Shown here piece by piece: positions 38,311 to 47,325 of a DNA stretch of 64,000 nucleotides. Under the pieces are notes generated by a model. It saw only the letters and a list, made by a program, of their open reading frames with translations, was not told the DNA's origin and did no database searches. This DNA comes from Meiothermus sp. CFH 77666 (GTDB taxonomy: Bacteria > Deinococcota > Deinococci > Deinococcales > Thermaceae): assembly GCF_017497985.1 (NCBI RefSeq), contig NZ_JAGDFV010000001.1, forward strand, positions 62,001 to 126,000, read 5' to 3'. The translations under genes and the position numbers were made by a program. Numbering within the stretch: the first letter of the stretch is position 1; every line of letters begins with the position of its first letter.

Positions 38311-40281
38311 TCAGGCTTCGGCCTTCTGCCGCTCGGCAATCACCTTCTGGGCCAGGTTGGGGGGCACCTCGGCGTAGTGGGAGAACTCGAGGCTGTAAGC
38401 GCCGGTGCCCTGGGTCAGGCCCGAAAGGGTACGGCTATACTCCAGGATTTCGGCCAGCGGGGCCTCGGCACTCACCACGGCCAGTGCGCCTTCCTGATCC
38501 ATGCCCAAAATTCGCCCGCGTCGCGACTGCATGTCCGACAGAATATCGCCCACCCGCTCCTGGGGCACGAAAATTTTGAGGGCATAGATGGGCTCCAGAA
38601 GCGTTGGGCTGGCCTGGGCAACCACGTTTCTGAAGGCCAGCTGGGCGGCCAGCTGGAAGGCCATGTCGGAGCTGTCTACGTCGTGGTAGGAGCCGTGGTA
38701 GACGGCAGCCCTGAATCCTATCACCGGATAGCCGGCCAGGGGCCCGGTCTTGGCGGCCTCCCTGATGCCCATTTCCACCGACTCCATGTACTTGGTGGGG
38801 ATCACCCCGCCGGTAATTTCCCACACGAACTCGTAGTTTTCGTGAGGTTCCAGTCGAAGCCAGACATCGCCGTACTGGCCGTGACCGCCGGTTTGCTTTT
38901 TGTGTTTGCCCTGACCTTCGGCCTTCTTGCGTATGGTCTCGCGGTAGGGGATTTTGGGGGGGCGGCTGATGATTTTGACCCCGTAGTCGGCTAAGCGTTC
39001 CCTGGCGGTTTCCAGGTGAAGGTCGCCCATACCCCACAGGATCTGCTCCCCCGTCTCCGGGTTCCGCTCAAACTTAAGGCTGGGGTCTTCTTCCAGCAGC
39101 TTACGCAGGGCATCGCCAAGCTTGGCCTCGTCGCTGCGGGTTTCCGGTGCAATGGCTTGCATCACCACCGGGTCGGGAAGGCGGGCGGAAGGGAACTCCA
39201 GGCGCTCCCCCTGCCATAGCTCCATGTCCTTGTGCAGATTGTCGGCTTTGGGCAGGGCCAGAATGGTGCCCGCCTCGGCCTCCTCGAGCTCCACCAGATC
39301 CTTGCCTTTGGCGGTGTAGAGGTGGGCCAGCCGCACCGTGCCGTTGTCGGATTGCAGGATGTCTCCCACCTTCAACCTGCCCCGGTACAGCCGGGCAAAC
39401 GCCACCTGTCCCATGAAGGGGTCTACCTGCACCTTGAACACCTTAGCGGCCGCGCTGCCCTCGCCCCAGCGCTCGGTGGGGGATGGAAGGGCCTCGAGGA
39501 ACAGATCAAGCAGCATGTCCAGGCCGATCAGCGCCCCTGAGGAGCCTATGGCCACCGGATAGACCTGGCCCTTGCGTACCGCTTCGTGGAAGGCCCTCGA
39601 GAGGGCCACTTCTTCCACCTCGCCCCCTTCCAGGTATTTTTCCAGCAGACTCTCGTCGGTTTCGATGATGGCTTCGCGGGCCTCGTTGCGGTACTTTTCG
39701 ACCTGGGCTCGCTGATCCTCGGGAATGCTGGCCACCACCGGGCGGCCTTTCTCGTAGCGGAAGGCACGGTCGTGTAGCACGTCAATCAGGCCGACCCACT
39801 GGCCGTTTTCATACAGCGGCAGATGGGCCGGGATGATATGGCCCAGGGTGGAACGCAGGTCTTCGAGCAGGGCAAAAAAATCGCCCCCTTTTTCCAGTTT
39901 GGTCACCACCACCATGCGCGGCTGCTCCAAGCGCTCGGCCACCGTCCAGGCCCGCTCGGTGCCAATCTGCACGCCGGTTTCGGCAGAAACCACCACCACC
40001 GCCGCATCGGCGGCCTCCATGGCCCCGCGAATTTCCCCCACAAAATCGGCATAGCCGGGCGCATCGAGCAGGTAAATACGGTGCCCTTGATAGGTCAGGG
40101 GCAACACCGCCGTGCGAACCGATACCCGGTGGGCCTTTTCCTCCGGGGTGTAGTCCGAGGTGGTGTTGCCCTCTTCGACCTTGCCCATGCGATCCTTGCC
40201 CCCGGTGAAGTAGAGGAGCGCTTCGCCAAGGGTGGTTTTGCCGCTGCCGCTGTGCCCTACCAGGGCGACAGTGCGAATCAT
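38311..40281 (-). CDS. EF-G-like GTPase (EF-G2 type)
   Basis: A 656-residue translational GTPase that differs from normal FusA. The P-loop is GHSGSGKTT in place of GHVDAGKTT, switch II is DAPGYADFVG, and the NKxD position is VVTKLEKGG, so the base-recognition motif is altered. Domains II to V follow in EF-G order, including GHGQYGDVWLRLEPHENY. Thermus species carry such a second EF-G with ribosome-dependent GTPase activity of uncertain role. GGAGGTTAATC before ATG 40281 fixes the start. Confidence 0.88.
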   Translation of the reverse strand: MIRTVALVGHSGSGKTTLGEALLYFTGGKDRMGKVEEGNTTSDYTPEEKAHRVSVRTAVLPLTYQGHRIYLLDAPGYADFVGEIRGAMEAADAAVVVVSAETGVQIGTERAWTVAERLEQPRMVVVTKLEKGGDFFALLEDLRSTLGHIIPAHLPLYENGQWVGLIDVLHDRAFRYEKGRPVVASIPEDQRAQVEKYRNEAREAIIETDESLLEKYLEGGEVEEVALSRAFHEAVRKGQVYPVAIGSSGALIGLDMLLDLFLEALPSPTERWGEGSAAAKVFKVQVDPFMGQVAFARLYRGRLKVGDILQSDNGTVRLAHLYTAKGKDLVELEEAEAGTILALPKADNLHKDMELWQGERLEFPSARLPDPVVMQAIAPETRSDEAKLGDALRKLLEEDPSLKFERNPETGEQILWGMGDLHLETARERLADYGVKIISRPPKIPYRETIRKKAEGQGKHKKQTGGHGQYGDVWLRLEPHENYEFVWEITGGVIPTKYMESVEMGIREAAKTGPLAGYPVIGFRAAVYHGSYHDVDSSDMAFQLAAQLAFRNVVAQASPTLLEPIYALKIFVPQERVGDILSDMQSRRGRILGMDQEGALAVVSAEAPLAEILEYSRTLSGLTQGTGAYSLEFSHYAEVPPNLAQKVIAERQKAEA

Positions 40282-40348
40282 GATTAACCTCCTTAGTGGC
40301 AACAGTATAAAGCCTGGGGGGAGACAAAAATACTTTTATGCTGATGAA

Positions 40349-40503
40349 CCATAGCTCATAGCGGATAGCCGAGTTCAAGCGGTCTTTGGTGGGTTCGCCA
40401 ACAGGGTCTTTTTATGGTCGTTCAGCTTCTGACAGGTCGCGTGTCTCAGGTCTCAAGTCGCAGGTCGAGATAGTTACTACTTTCAGCCTTTGGCTTTAGA
40501 CTT
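40349..40503 (+). repeat. Composite word repeats before recN
   Basis: CATAGCTCATAGCGGATAGCC at 40350-40370 and ACAGGTCGCGTGTCTCAGG with TCAAGTCGCAGGTCG at 40432-40466 combine both word types present at 22411-22480. The gap of about 290 bp holds no gene. Confidence 0.4.
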
Positions 40504-40593
40504 TTGCCAAAAAATAGTTGTCGCTGAGGTAAGAGGGCGTTCGCTCGAGTATTCTGTTGCTAACAAAACGAATGTGATACCCTGATTTTGGGT

Positions 40594-42165
40594 ATGTTGG
40601 AACGCCTCGAGGTGCAAAACCTGGCGGTGCTGGAGCGGGTGGCGCTCGAGTTTGGCCCTGGCCTGACGGTGCTTACGGGTGAAACCGGCGCGGGCAAGAG
40701 TGTTTTGGTAGATGCTTTATCGCTGCTCCTGGGCGAAAAAGCCGAGGGCCTGATGCGCCCTGGGGCGGATACCCTGCTGGTAACGGCTTTCTTCGATGGC
40801 AAGAGCCTTTCGCGCAAGGTATCCCAAGGGCGCAGCACCCCGCGCATTGAGGGCGAGGTGGTAAGCCTCAAAGAACTCAGCGAGGAGGCTGCTAAGCACC
40901 TGGCGATACATGCCCAGCACGCAGTCCTGGCACTGTTTAGCCGCAAAGCCCAGCGCAGGCTGCTCGATTCGCAAGTTGAGGCGGGTCTGCTCGAGCAGTA
41001 CCAGCAGGCCTACGCGCATTTTCAGGCCATTCTGAGCGAGACCGAACGCCTCGAGGCAGCCGCCCGTGAACGCGAGCGCAAGCTGGATATTCTGCGCTTT
41101 CAGACCAGCGAAATAGACCAGGCCAGGTTGGTGATAGGGGAAGATGAGCAGCTCTTGCAGGAGGCGGAACGGCTGCGCCACCTCGAGACCCTGCGCGAGC
41201 GAGTGTCGGCGGCCATTGCAGCGCTCAGCGGGGATGGCGATGCCCTGGGTCTGGTTACGCTGGCCTCACGAGAAGTGAAGGCGGCGGGGCGTTTCGATGT
41301 ACAACTAGAGCAACTGGGCCGCGACCTCGAGAGCGCCCTGGACGGCCTGCGGGCGGTGAGCCGCGAACTCGAGGACTATCTGGAGGGCCTCGAGGCCGAC
41401 CCAGAGCGCCTCGAGGAAGTGGAAGCCCGGCTCGCCCTGATCGAAAAACTCGGACGCAAGTACGGCGAGGGCATCCCGGCCATCCTGGCCTTTGCCGAGG
41501 CTGCCCGGCGTGAGCTGACCGAACTCGAGGGTGCCGAGGATCGCCTGGCCCAGCTTTACGCCCAGAAAGAGAGTGCCTGGAGTGCGCTCATGTTGGCGGG
41601 CGAGCGGCTCTCCCTGGCCCGTGCCCAGGCTGCCGACCGGCTATCCAGACAGGTGAGCGAAGAGATTCGTGCCCTGGGGATGCCCGCGGCCCGCTTCCAG
41701 GTGGGGCTTTTGCCCCTGGATCACCCCGGCCCCGATGGGCTGGAAGAGGTGCAGTTGTTGTTTTCGGCCAACCCCGGCCTGGGCGAAGCCCCCCTGGAAA
41801 AAGCCGCCTCGGGCGGAGAGCTATCGCGGGTGATGCTGGCGCTGGCCCTGCTGACCGGTTCGGAAGCCGATACAGTGGTGTTTGACGAGGTGGACACCGG
41901 GGTAGGCGGCGAAGCGGCCTGGCAGGTGGCCGAACGCCTGGCAAGGCTGGCCCAGCAGCGCCAGGTGCTGGTGGTGACCCACCTTCCACAAATCGCAGCC
42001 CGGGCCCAAACCCACTACCGGGTGGTCAAGAATGGCCAGTCGGTGCAGGTGCAGCGGGTAGAGGACGAAGAGCGGGTGCGCGAGCTGGCCCGCATGCTTT
42101 CGGGCAGCTATTCTGAAGCAGCCCTCGAGCATGCCCGTGAACTGCTCCTGGGCTCGGTCACGTAA
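40594..42165 (+). CDS. recN: DNA repair protein RecN
   Basis: An SMC-like ATPase for double-strand break repair. Walker A is GETGAGKSVL near residue 35. A long coiled coil with many Glu, Arg and Leu fills residues about 120 to 370. The C-terminal half has signature SGGELSRVMLA, Walker B VVFDEVDTGVGG and the H-loop VTHLPQIAA. At 523 residues it is a little shorter than E. coli RecN (553). TTG 40588 is an alternative start. A TACCCT box lies at 40578. Confidence 0.92.
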   Translation: MLERLEVQNLAVLERVALEFGPGLTVLTGETGAGKSVLVDALSLLLGEKAEGLMRPGADTLLVTAFFDGKSLSRKVSQGRSTPRIEGEVVSLKELSEEAAKHLAIHAQHAVLALFSRKAQRRLLDSQVEAGLLEQYQQAYAHFQAILSETERLEAAARERERKLDILRFQTSEIDQARLVIGEDEQLLQEAERLRHLETLRERVSAAIAALSGDGDALGLVTLASREVKAAGRFDVQLEQLGRDLESALDGLRAVSRELEDYLEGLEADPERLEEVEARLALIEKLGRKYGEGIPAILAFAEAARRELTELEGAEDRLAQLYAQKESAWSALMLAGERLSLARAQAADRLSRQVSEEIRALGMPAARFQVGLLPLDHPGPDGLEEVQLLFSANPGLGEAPLEKAASGGELSRVMLALALLTGSEADTVVFDEVDTGVGGEAAWQVAERLARLAQQRQVLVVTHLPQIAARAQTHYRVVKNGQSVQVQRVEDEERVRELARMLSGSYSEAALEHARELLLGSVT

Positions 42166-42257
42166 CAGTTAATTACTGTTGCGTAATGCTTGGGGTCGCT
42201 CCTAGACTTAAACCTTATAGGTAACCCCCTTATATCTGCCACCCTATATCCATACCT

Positions 42258-43604
42258 ATGAGCACCCCTGCCCCTCCCCTCGAGCCAGAAACCCTAAACT
42301 GGCTGAACCAGCTTCCAGAGGCCGTGGTGTGGCTGGACGAAAAAGGGCAGGTTGGTTGGTGCAACCCCGTGGCCACCACCCTCATCCCAGACCCCAATCC
42401 CTTGGATAAGCGGCTGGAAAACTGGTTTCAACCTGTAGCACGTGAATCGCGAATGCACGAGCCGATGAATGCCGGTTGGTGGCAGAACAACCCTCAAAGA
42501 GGATTAGTGGGCATGGCCGGCAAGCGGTGGCGTTGGTTCCAGGTCAGCCTGGCCCCTTACAAAAACGGCCAACTGTGCATCCTGAGCGAGGTGACCCGCG
42601 AGTACAACCAGGCCCTGGCCTATCACTCCTCCCTCGAGGTGCTTGCCAGCCTGCTCACCCAGGAAGAAAAACTCGAGGAGCTCCTCATGCGGGTGCTGCA
42701 AACAGCCGTCGAGGTGGTTCCGGGGGCCGAGGCCGGAAGCCTGACCCTGCTGGAAAACGGCGAGTTCCGATTTGTAGCCCAGATTGGCTTTGCCGAGGAG
42801 TTGACCCAGCATGCCCTGTCTTACAACCACGAACTGGCCTGGTACGGGCTGGGAGAGGAAGCCTGGTTGCTGGGCAAACCCCGCTTGCTGGTATCGCCTC
42901 ACATTCAAGAACGAACCCGAAAGCACATCTCCCACGAGCTCGATATGTTCAATCAGGTGGGCAAGCTCGAGGAGCTAAAGGCCACCGTGACCGTTCCGAT
43001 TGTGCTGCAAGGCCGGGTGATGGGCACCCTCAACCTCGATTCGCTCACCTCGACCGAGGCCTTTCCTCCCGAGAGCCTGACCATTGCCCAGACCTTTGCC
43101 CTACAGGCCGCTACGGTGCTGTACGGCCTGCTTACCCGCCGGAATCTGTCCGAGCTGGCCCTGAGCGATGCCCTTACGGGGCTGGGTAACCGGCACGCCC
43201 TGGAAGAGAATTTCCCCAAAGTTCGAGCCCAGGCCGAACGTCTGGACATGCCCCTGACGCTCATTTACTGGGACATGGATGGCCTCAAACGGATCAACGA
43301 CCAGTACGGTCATGCCGCAGGCGATCAGGCGCTCAAAATTCTGGCAACCGCCCTCAAGAGCGTCTTCCGCCAGGAGGATCAGGTCTTTCGCATCGGGGGT
43401 GACGAGTTTGTAAGCCTGCACCTGGGGTTGCCGCTTTCCGAAGTGCCCGAGATGGTGCGCCGGGTGCGCTCGGCCATCCACGTCGAGGTGAGCGCAGGAG
43501 CCGTGGACATCCCTCCCCTCCAGGATTTACAGGCCGCTCTTGCGCAGGCCGATCAGGCCATGTACAAAGACAAGCGCCGGGTTCGCAGCTCACTCGAGCT
43601 TTAG
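42258..43604 (+). CDS. PAS-GAF-GGDEF diguanylate cyclase
   Basis: A 448-residue signalling protein. A PAS-like domain comes first (about residues 10 to 110, PEAVVWLDEKGQVGWCNP), then a GAF domain (about 125 to 285, VVPGAEAGSLTLLENGEF) and a GGDEF domain with the motif RIGGDEFVSLH near residue 374. DALTGLGNRHALEE and DMDGLKRINDQYGHAAGD are the standard substrate blocks, so it probably makes c-di-GMP. An RxxD inhibition site is not obvious. TATATC lies seven bases before ATG 42258. The end overlaps the marC end by 15 bases. Confidence 0.9.
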   Translation: MSTPAPPLEPETLNWLNQLPEAVVWLDEKGQVGWCNPVATTLIPDPNPLDKRLENWFQPVARESRMHEPMNAGWWQNNPQRGLVGMAGKRWRWFQVSLAPYKNGQLCILSEVTREYNQALAYHSSLEVLASLLTQEEKLEELLMRVLQTAVEVVPGAEAGSLTLLENGEFRFVAQIGFAEELTQHALSYNHELAWYGLGEEAWLLGKPRLLVSPHIQERTRKHISHELDMFNQVGKLEELKATVTVPIVLQGRVMGTLNLDSLTSTEAFPPESLTIAQTFALQAATVLYGLLTRRNLSELALSDALTGLGNRHALEENFPKVRAQAERLDMPLTLIYWDMDGLKRINDQYGHAAGDQALKILATALKSVFRQEDQVFRIGGDEFVSLHLGLPLSEVPEMVRRVRSAIHVEVSAGAVDIPPLQDLQAALAQADQAMYKDKRRVRSSLEL

Positions 43605-44210
43605 CAAAACCCGCACCCCATCGGCCACGTACTGTACCGCCAGGGCTGCCAGCAGTATGCCCAGCACCCGGGTAATCACATTGATGCCGGTGCGACCCAG
43701 CGAACTCGAGAACTTCAGGGCGGCCCTGAGCGACCAGTAGGTCAGGAACAAAACCGCTGCCGCCATCGCCAGAACCAGCGCGAAACCCACAATCCCCTGG
43801 GGGGCCGACCCGGCCAGAATCAGCACCCCCGCCAGGGTGCCCGGCCCGGCAATCAGCGGAATAGCCAGGGGAAATACCGAGATATCGGCCCGGGCCTGCG
43901 ACTCGGCATGTTCCTCGTCGGTCTCGCGCTCGAGCTGGGCGTTGATCATATCCAGCGCAATCTTAAACAAAAGCAAACCCCCCGCCACCTTCAGCGCCTC
44001 CAGGCTGATGCCCAGATAACGCAAAATCACCCCCCCCAGCAAGGCAAAGGCCAGAACCAGCAGGCCCGCCACCAGGGTTGACCTGAGCGCAATGCGCTTT
44101 TGCTCCTGATAGCTGCGGGTGCCCACCAGGGCCAGGAATAGCGGAATCAGGCCGATGGGGTCAATCAGCACAAACAGGGTCAGAAAGGCCTTGAGAGCAA
44201 ACTCGACCAT
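43590..44210 (-). CDS. MarC-family membrane protein
   Basis: A 206-residue integral membrane protein with six predicted helices. FVLIDPIGLIPLFLAL opens the family, and VFPLAIPLIAGPGTLAGVLIL is the second half of the internal repeat. The family is widespread and its function is not settled; the old link to multiple antibiotic resistance is doubtful. It converges with the GGDEF gene, with an overlap of 15 bases. Confidence 0.88.
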   Translation of the reverse strand: MVEFALKAFLTLFVLIDPIGLIPLFLALVGTRSYQEQKRIALRSTLVAGLLVLAFALLGGVILRYLGISLEALKVAGGLLLFKIALDMINAQLERETDEEHAESQARADISVFPLAIPLIAGPGTLAGVLILAGSAPQGIVGFALVLAMAAAVLFLTYWSLRAALKFSSSLGRTGINVITRVLGILLAALAVQYVADGVRVLLKLE

Positions 44211-44300
44211 CGTGATTCCATCCTCGAGGGCAGAAAAGCACCAGGCAGGGGGTTTATTACCGCCAAACTGCTTCGCCAGGCCCCCTGGCTGCCCTGGTGT

Positions 44301-44759
44301 TCAGGTTAGCAACCCTTCGAACTCCTCTTGCAGAGCCTCTGCATCCTGAACCGTGCGGCCCACCACCAGAATTGAATCCTCTCCTGCAATTGTGCCCACA
44401 ATATCGTCCCGGCGCAGCCGGTCAATCAGCAGCGCGATGCCGGAAGCATGCCCTTCAGACACTTTGAGCACCAGCACATTCTCGCCCCGGTCTACATCCC
44501 GCACAAAGGTTGGAAAAATGCGTCGGAGTTCTTCCATTACATCTTCCGCCAGGTCGAGCTGGGCCAGGGCGTATTTGTGCTTTCCCCGCCCCAGCGGAAC
44601 CCGTACCAGGCGCATTTCGTTGATGTCGCGGCTCACCGTAGCCTGGGTTACGTCATAGTTTAGCTTACGCAGCCGATCCACCAACTCGGCCTGGGTCGAT
44701 ATGCTCTCTCGGGAGATAATTTCTTGAATAGCCCGGTGACGCTGTTCCTTGCTTGCCAT
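44301..44759 (-). CDS. argR: Arginine repressor ArgR
   Basis: A 152-residue regulator of arginine genes. The N-terminal winged helix is [29 protein letters not shown] with [18 protein letters not shown]. The C-terminal hexamer and arginine-binding domain has [32 protein letters not shown] perfect TATAAT -10 box lies 5' of the gene, and GGGGAG precedes the ATG at a good distance. No arginine biosynthesis gene is beside it. Confidence 0.93.
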   Translation of the reverse strand: MASKEQRHRAIQEIISRESISTQAELVDRLRKLNYDVTQATVSRDINEMRLVRVPLGRGKHKYALAQLDLAEDVMEELRRIFPTFVRDVDRGENVLVLKVSEGHASGIALLIDRLRRDDIVGTIAGEDSILVVGRTVQDAEALQEEFEGLLT

Positions 44760-44788
44760 AGCGATTGCTCCCCGAATCTCGATTTGTG

Positions 44789-44794
44789 ATTATA
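44789..44794 (-). promoter_or_regulatory. -10 box of argR
   Basis: TATAAT on the minus strand is 29 bases upstream of ATG 44759. The -35 is weak, which may leave control to a regulator; an ARG-box match was not seen. Confidence 0.45.
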
Positions 44795-44820
44795 CAGGTC
44801 GCATGCGGTTTGGGATGCTT

Positions 44821-44915
44821 GCCACCTTCTCAGACGTGGCCGCCCAGTCGGGCGCTACTGCCCTACAACAAAGGATTCTTATTCTCGGACAGCTCGATTT
44901 TTGTGTAGGGCGCTC
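44821..44915 (-). repeat. Family A MITE-like repeat, short copy
   Basis: On the minus strand it begins GAGCGCCCTACACAAAAATC with CGAGCTGTCCGAGAATAAGA after it, as copy 3535-3634 does, and it ends GGGCGGCCACGTCTGAGAAG. TA follows at 44916-44917. The rest of the gap to 45055 shows no gene. Confidence 0.65.
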
Positions 44916-45055
44916 TATACAGACTGCCTGCCCAATGCTCGAGGCAGGATATACGATGCAGAGGGGTCACTTTTCATCTGCACAGGCCGCCCGGCCCGTG
45001 CATGAAGATGCGGACTGACCAAAGTTGGCTCGCTAGCAATAGAGCTCCGCGCCCA

Positions 45056-45364
45056 TCAATCAGCAGGCTCGATGACTTCGCGGGGGTACATCTGATCGAG
45101 GAATTTGGTCAGGCGATCCTCGGTAATCAAGCCTTCGCCAATCTGAAGGCGCCGGGTCTGGAGTTCTTGCATGGCCCAGGTGACTGCATTGGGGTCGGGT
45201 TTTTCACCCTCCAGCGTGCGCATGCGGGGTATCTCGTCGCTGTTCAGCACGGTGTTTTTGAAGTCGTAGCGCAGCAACTGTTGGGCGCGCTTTGCCGTCA
45301 CCACGGTCAGGCGGTATTTGGAGTCGGTCAGGGCCAGAAGGGTATCAATGCCGGGTTCTGCCAT
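45056..45364 (-). CDS. rpoZ: RNA polymerase omega subunit
   Basis: The 102-residue product has the omega pattern: [28 protein letters not shown] at the N terminus followed by a C-terminal tail that matches Thermus omega. It stabilises the beta-prime subunit of RNA polymerase. ATG 45364 gives the normal length; a longer open frame up to 45463 lacks similarity. It follows gmk by 52 bases, the usual gmk-rpoZ pair. Confidence 0.9.
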   Translation of the reverse strand: MAEPGIDTLLALTDSKYRLTVVTAKRAQQLLRYDFKNTVLNSDEIPRMRTLEGEKPDPNAVTWAMQELQTRRLQIGEGLITEDRLTKFLDQMYPREVIEPAD

Positions 45365-45416
45365 AGCTCTACCTCTACAACTAAGCTCCGATTGTACAGC
45401 ACAAGGTGAGAAATGT

Positions 45417-46088
45417 TTACTTGCCCTGCTCGCCCGCCTCGAGCCGCTTGCGCTCGAGTTCATCGAGTTCGCGTTCCAGAACCGGGTCTACCGAGAGGGC
45501 GCGGGCCAGTGCTTCGCCCATGCGCGGTTGTAGCAGCCGCTCGGCCTGAATGATGGCGGCAAAGTCGGAGACGGCTTTGTCGAGCTGGTCGTTGACCAGT
45601 ACATACTTGAACTGGTCGGCCATACGAATCTCTTCTTCGGCCCGCTTGAGCCGCTTGTGAATCTTGGCCAGACTGTCGGTTCCACGCACCAGGAGCCTTC
45701 GGCGCAACTCCGACAGCGAGGGGGGAATGATGAAGACCAGAATCGCTTCCGGCATGGCCTGTTTGACCTGTAAAGCGCCCTGTACCTCTATCTCGAGGAT
45801 CACATCCTGTCCTTTGCTTAGGGCTTCTTCCACCGGCTCCCGGGGGGTGCCGTAGTAGTCGTCTACGTATTGCGCCCATTCCAGGAAACCGTTTTGCGCA
45901 ATTTTGCTTTCGAACTCGGCTTTGCTGACAAAGTAGTAGTCCACCCCATTGCGTTCTCCCACCCTGGGGGGCCGGGTGGTCATCGAGATCGAGTAGTACA
46001 TACGGTGGTATTCCAGGAGCCTTCCCCGGATGGTGCCTTTGCCCACCCCCGAAGCCCCGGTCATGACAAACAGATTCCCACGCGGCAT
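45417..46088 (-). CDS. gmk: Guanylate kinase
   Basis: This enzyme phosphorylates GMP to GDP. P-loop [13 protein letters not shown]-binding [17 protein letters not shown] and the [10 protein letters not shown] segment are present. At 223 residues it has a C-terminal extension of about 20 charged residues ([19 protein letters not shown]). It forms an operon with rpoZ. Confidence 0.93.
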   Translation of the reverse strand: MPRGNLFVMTGASGVGKGTIRGRLLEYHRMYYSISMTTRPPRVGERNGVDYYFVSKAEFESKIAQNGFLEWAQYVDDYYGTPREPVEEALSKGQDVILEIEVQGALQVKQAMPEAILVFIIPPSLSELRRRLLVRGTDSLAKIHKRLKRAEEEIRMADQFKYVLVNDQLDKAVSDFAAIIQAERLLQPRMGEALARALSVDPVLERELDELERKRLEAGEQGK

Positions 46089-46299
46089 AACTCGGGCATG
46101 GTATCAGAACCGATGACCCAGCGCTACCCGCCCTTCACACAACGACAGGCTTTTATCGTTTTCTCTTTTCCCTCCCCCCTTGCGGGAGAGGGTGGCGACA
46201 GCGCCGGCCAGTAAGGTGCTCTTTTGGCCAAATTGAACAATTCTGCCGGTAACCGCTGTCGCCGGGTGAGGGGTTGAAACGACGATGCCCAGGCAAATG

Positions 46300-47213
46300 C
46301 CTTCGTGTGCTACTTGATCTGAACCCCAAGATGTGAAACAAGAGGGGGTGCTATGCACTCAGATCGCGAGCACCCCCTTTACTATCTTGACGCAGAAACC
46401 CTCCTGATCGCTACCTATGTCTGGGTAGATGACCAGCTCAAAGCCCTGCAGGCCCAAGGCTTCCGCTTCCCCAAGAAACAAAAGCACCAGAAGGCCACCC
46501 TGGCTGAACTCCTGGCCCTCGCCATCTTTCTCCTGCTACAAGGCCAGGATCTCGCCAAAGGCTTCCTCTCCGCTAAAGCCACCCTCAAGGCCTACTTCCC
46601 CTCCCTCCCCCACCTCTCCCGCTTCTACCGCGTACTGCAGAAGGCCCAGGGGCTGCTGGCCCACCTCGCAGTGCGTCTTTCCGGGGGAGAAGGCCTTCTC
46701 CAGGTGGTGGATCTGAAGCCCCTCCCCCTGGCCCAGGGTCACCACATCCATAGCCTGGATCTCCCTGAAGCCGCCGTGGGGGTGGGCCCTTTGGGAGCCT
46801 TCGGCGGGTACGTACTGATGCCGGTGATGAACGAGCGGGGTCTCTTCTTCCGCTATGCCCTCCTTCCTGGGAACGCCCGGGAGACCTGGGGGAGGGAGCT
46901 GGTAGCCGACCTGCCCGCGGTCTTGGGGGACCGGGGCTTCCGGTGGGTTCAGGGGGTTCAGACGCCTCCCTACCGGCTTAGGGGAGGGAAGGTGGTGGAG
47001 ACGGGGTGGCAGGATTGGATGGGGAGGGTGCGCAACTGGATCGAGACCCGGTTCAGTGTAATGGTGCGGTCATTAGGGTTGCACAGGGTAGAAGCCCGCT
47101 CCTACTGGGGGCTGGTGGCTCGGGTCAACCTCATCCTTCTGGTGCACAACCTCATTCGCAGCCGGGTTCTCCTGAAGATGGCTGGGGTGGAGTTATGAGG
47201 TAGCACACGAAGG
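46300..47213 (+). mobile_element. IS982-family-like insertion sequence
   Basis: The 14-bp ends CCTTCGTGTGCTAC (46300-46313) and GTAGCACACGAAGG (47200-47213) are perfect inverted repeats. AATG occurs on both sides (46296-46299 and 47214-47217) as a target duplication. The 914-bp element contains one transposase gene. It has inserted into a family B repeat. Confidence 0.87.
46353..47198 (+). CDS. IS982-family-like transposase
   Basis: A 281-residue DDE transposase. Candidate catalytic residues are Asp in VVDLKPLPLA, Asp in LGDRGFRW and Glu in WIETRFSVMVR, in the order and spacing of IS982 transposases. The frame is intact, so the element may be active. The final codons run into the right inverted repeat. 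The first ATG is used; codon use is similar to the surrounding genes. Confidence 0.82.
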   Translation: MHSDREHPLYYLDAETLLIATYVWVDDQLKALQAQGFRFPKKQKHQKATLAELLALAIFLLLQGQDLAKGFLSAKATLKAYFPSLPHLSRFYRVLQKAQGLLAHLAVRLSGGEGLLQVVDLKPLPLAQGHHIHSLDLPEAAVGVGPLGAFGGYVLMPVMNERGLFFRYALLPGNARETWGRELVADLPAVLGDRGFRWVQGVQTPPYRLRGGKVVETGWQDWMGRVRNWIETRFSVMVRSLGLHRVEARSYWGLVARVNLILLVHNLIRSRVLLKMAGVEL

Positions 47214-47325
47214 AATGATAAGAGCCTTCACATAACGAAATCCTGGTTGCCTACACTTGAGATTTCGTCTGTAAGGTTTAGACTAACCCCTGGCAACGTG
47301 CAGACGTTTTCGCGTGGGAGTGTGA

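Larger units (their letters stand above)
46147..47227 (-). repeat. Family B repeat, split by the IS982-like element
   Basis: The copy is made of 46147-46299 (153 bp) and 47218-47227 (10 bp). Together that is 163 bp, the exact length of the intact copy at 52334-52496. It starts AGGCTTTTATCGTTTTC and ends GATAAGAGCCT, so its ends are an 11-bp inverted repeat with one mismatch. Confidence 0.8.
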
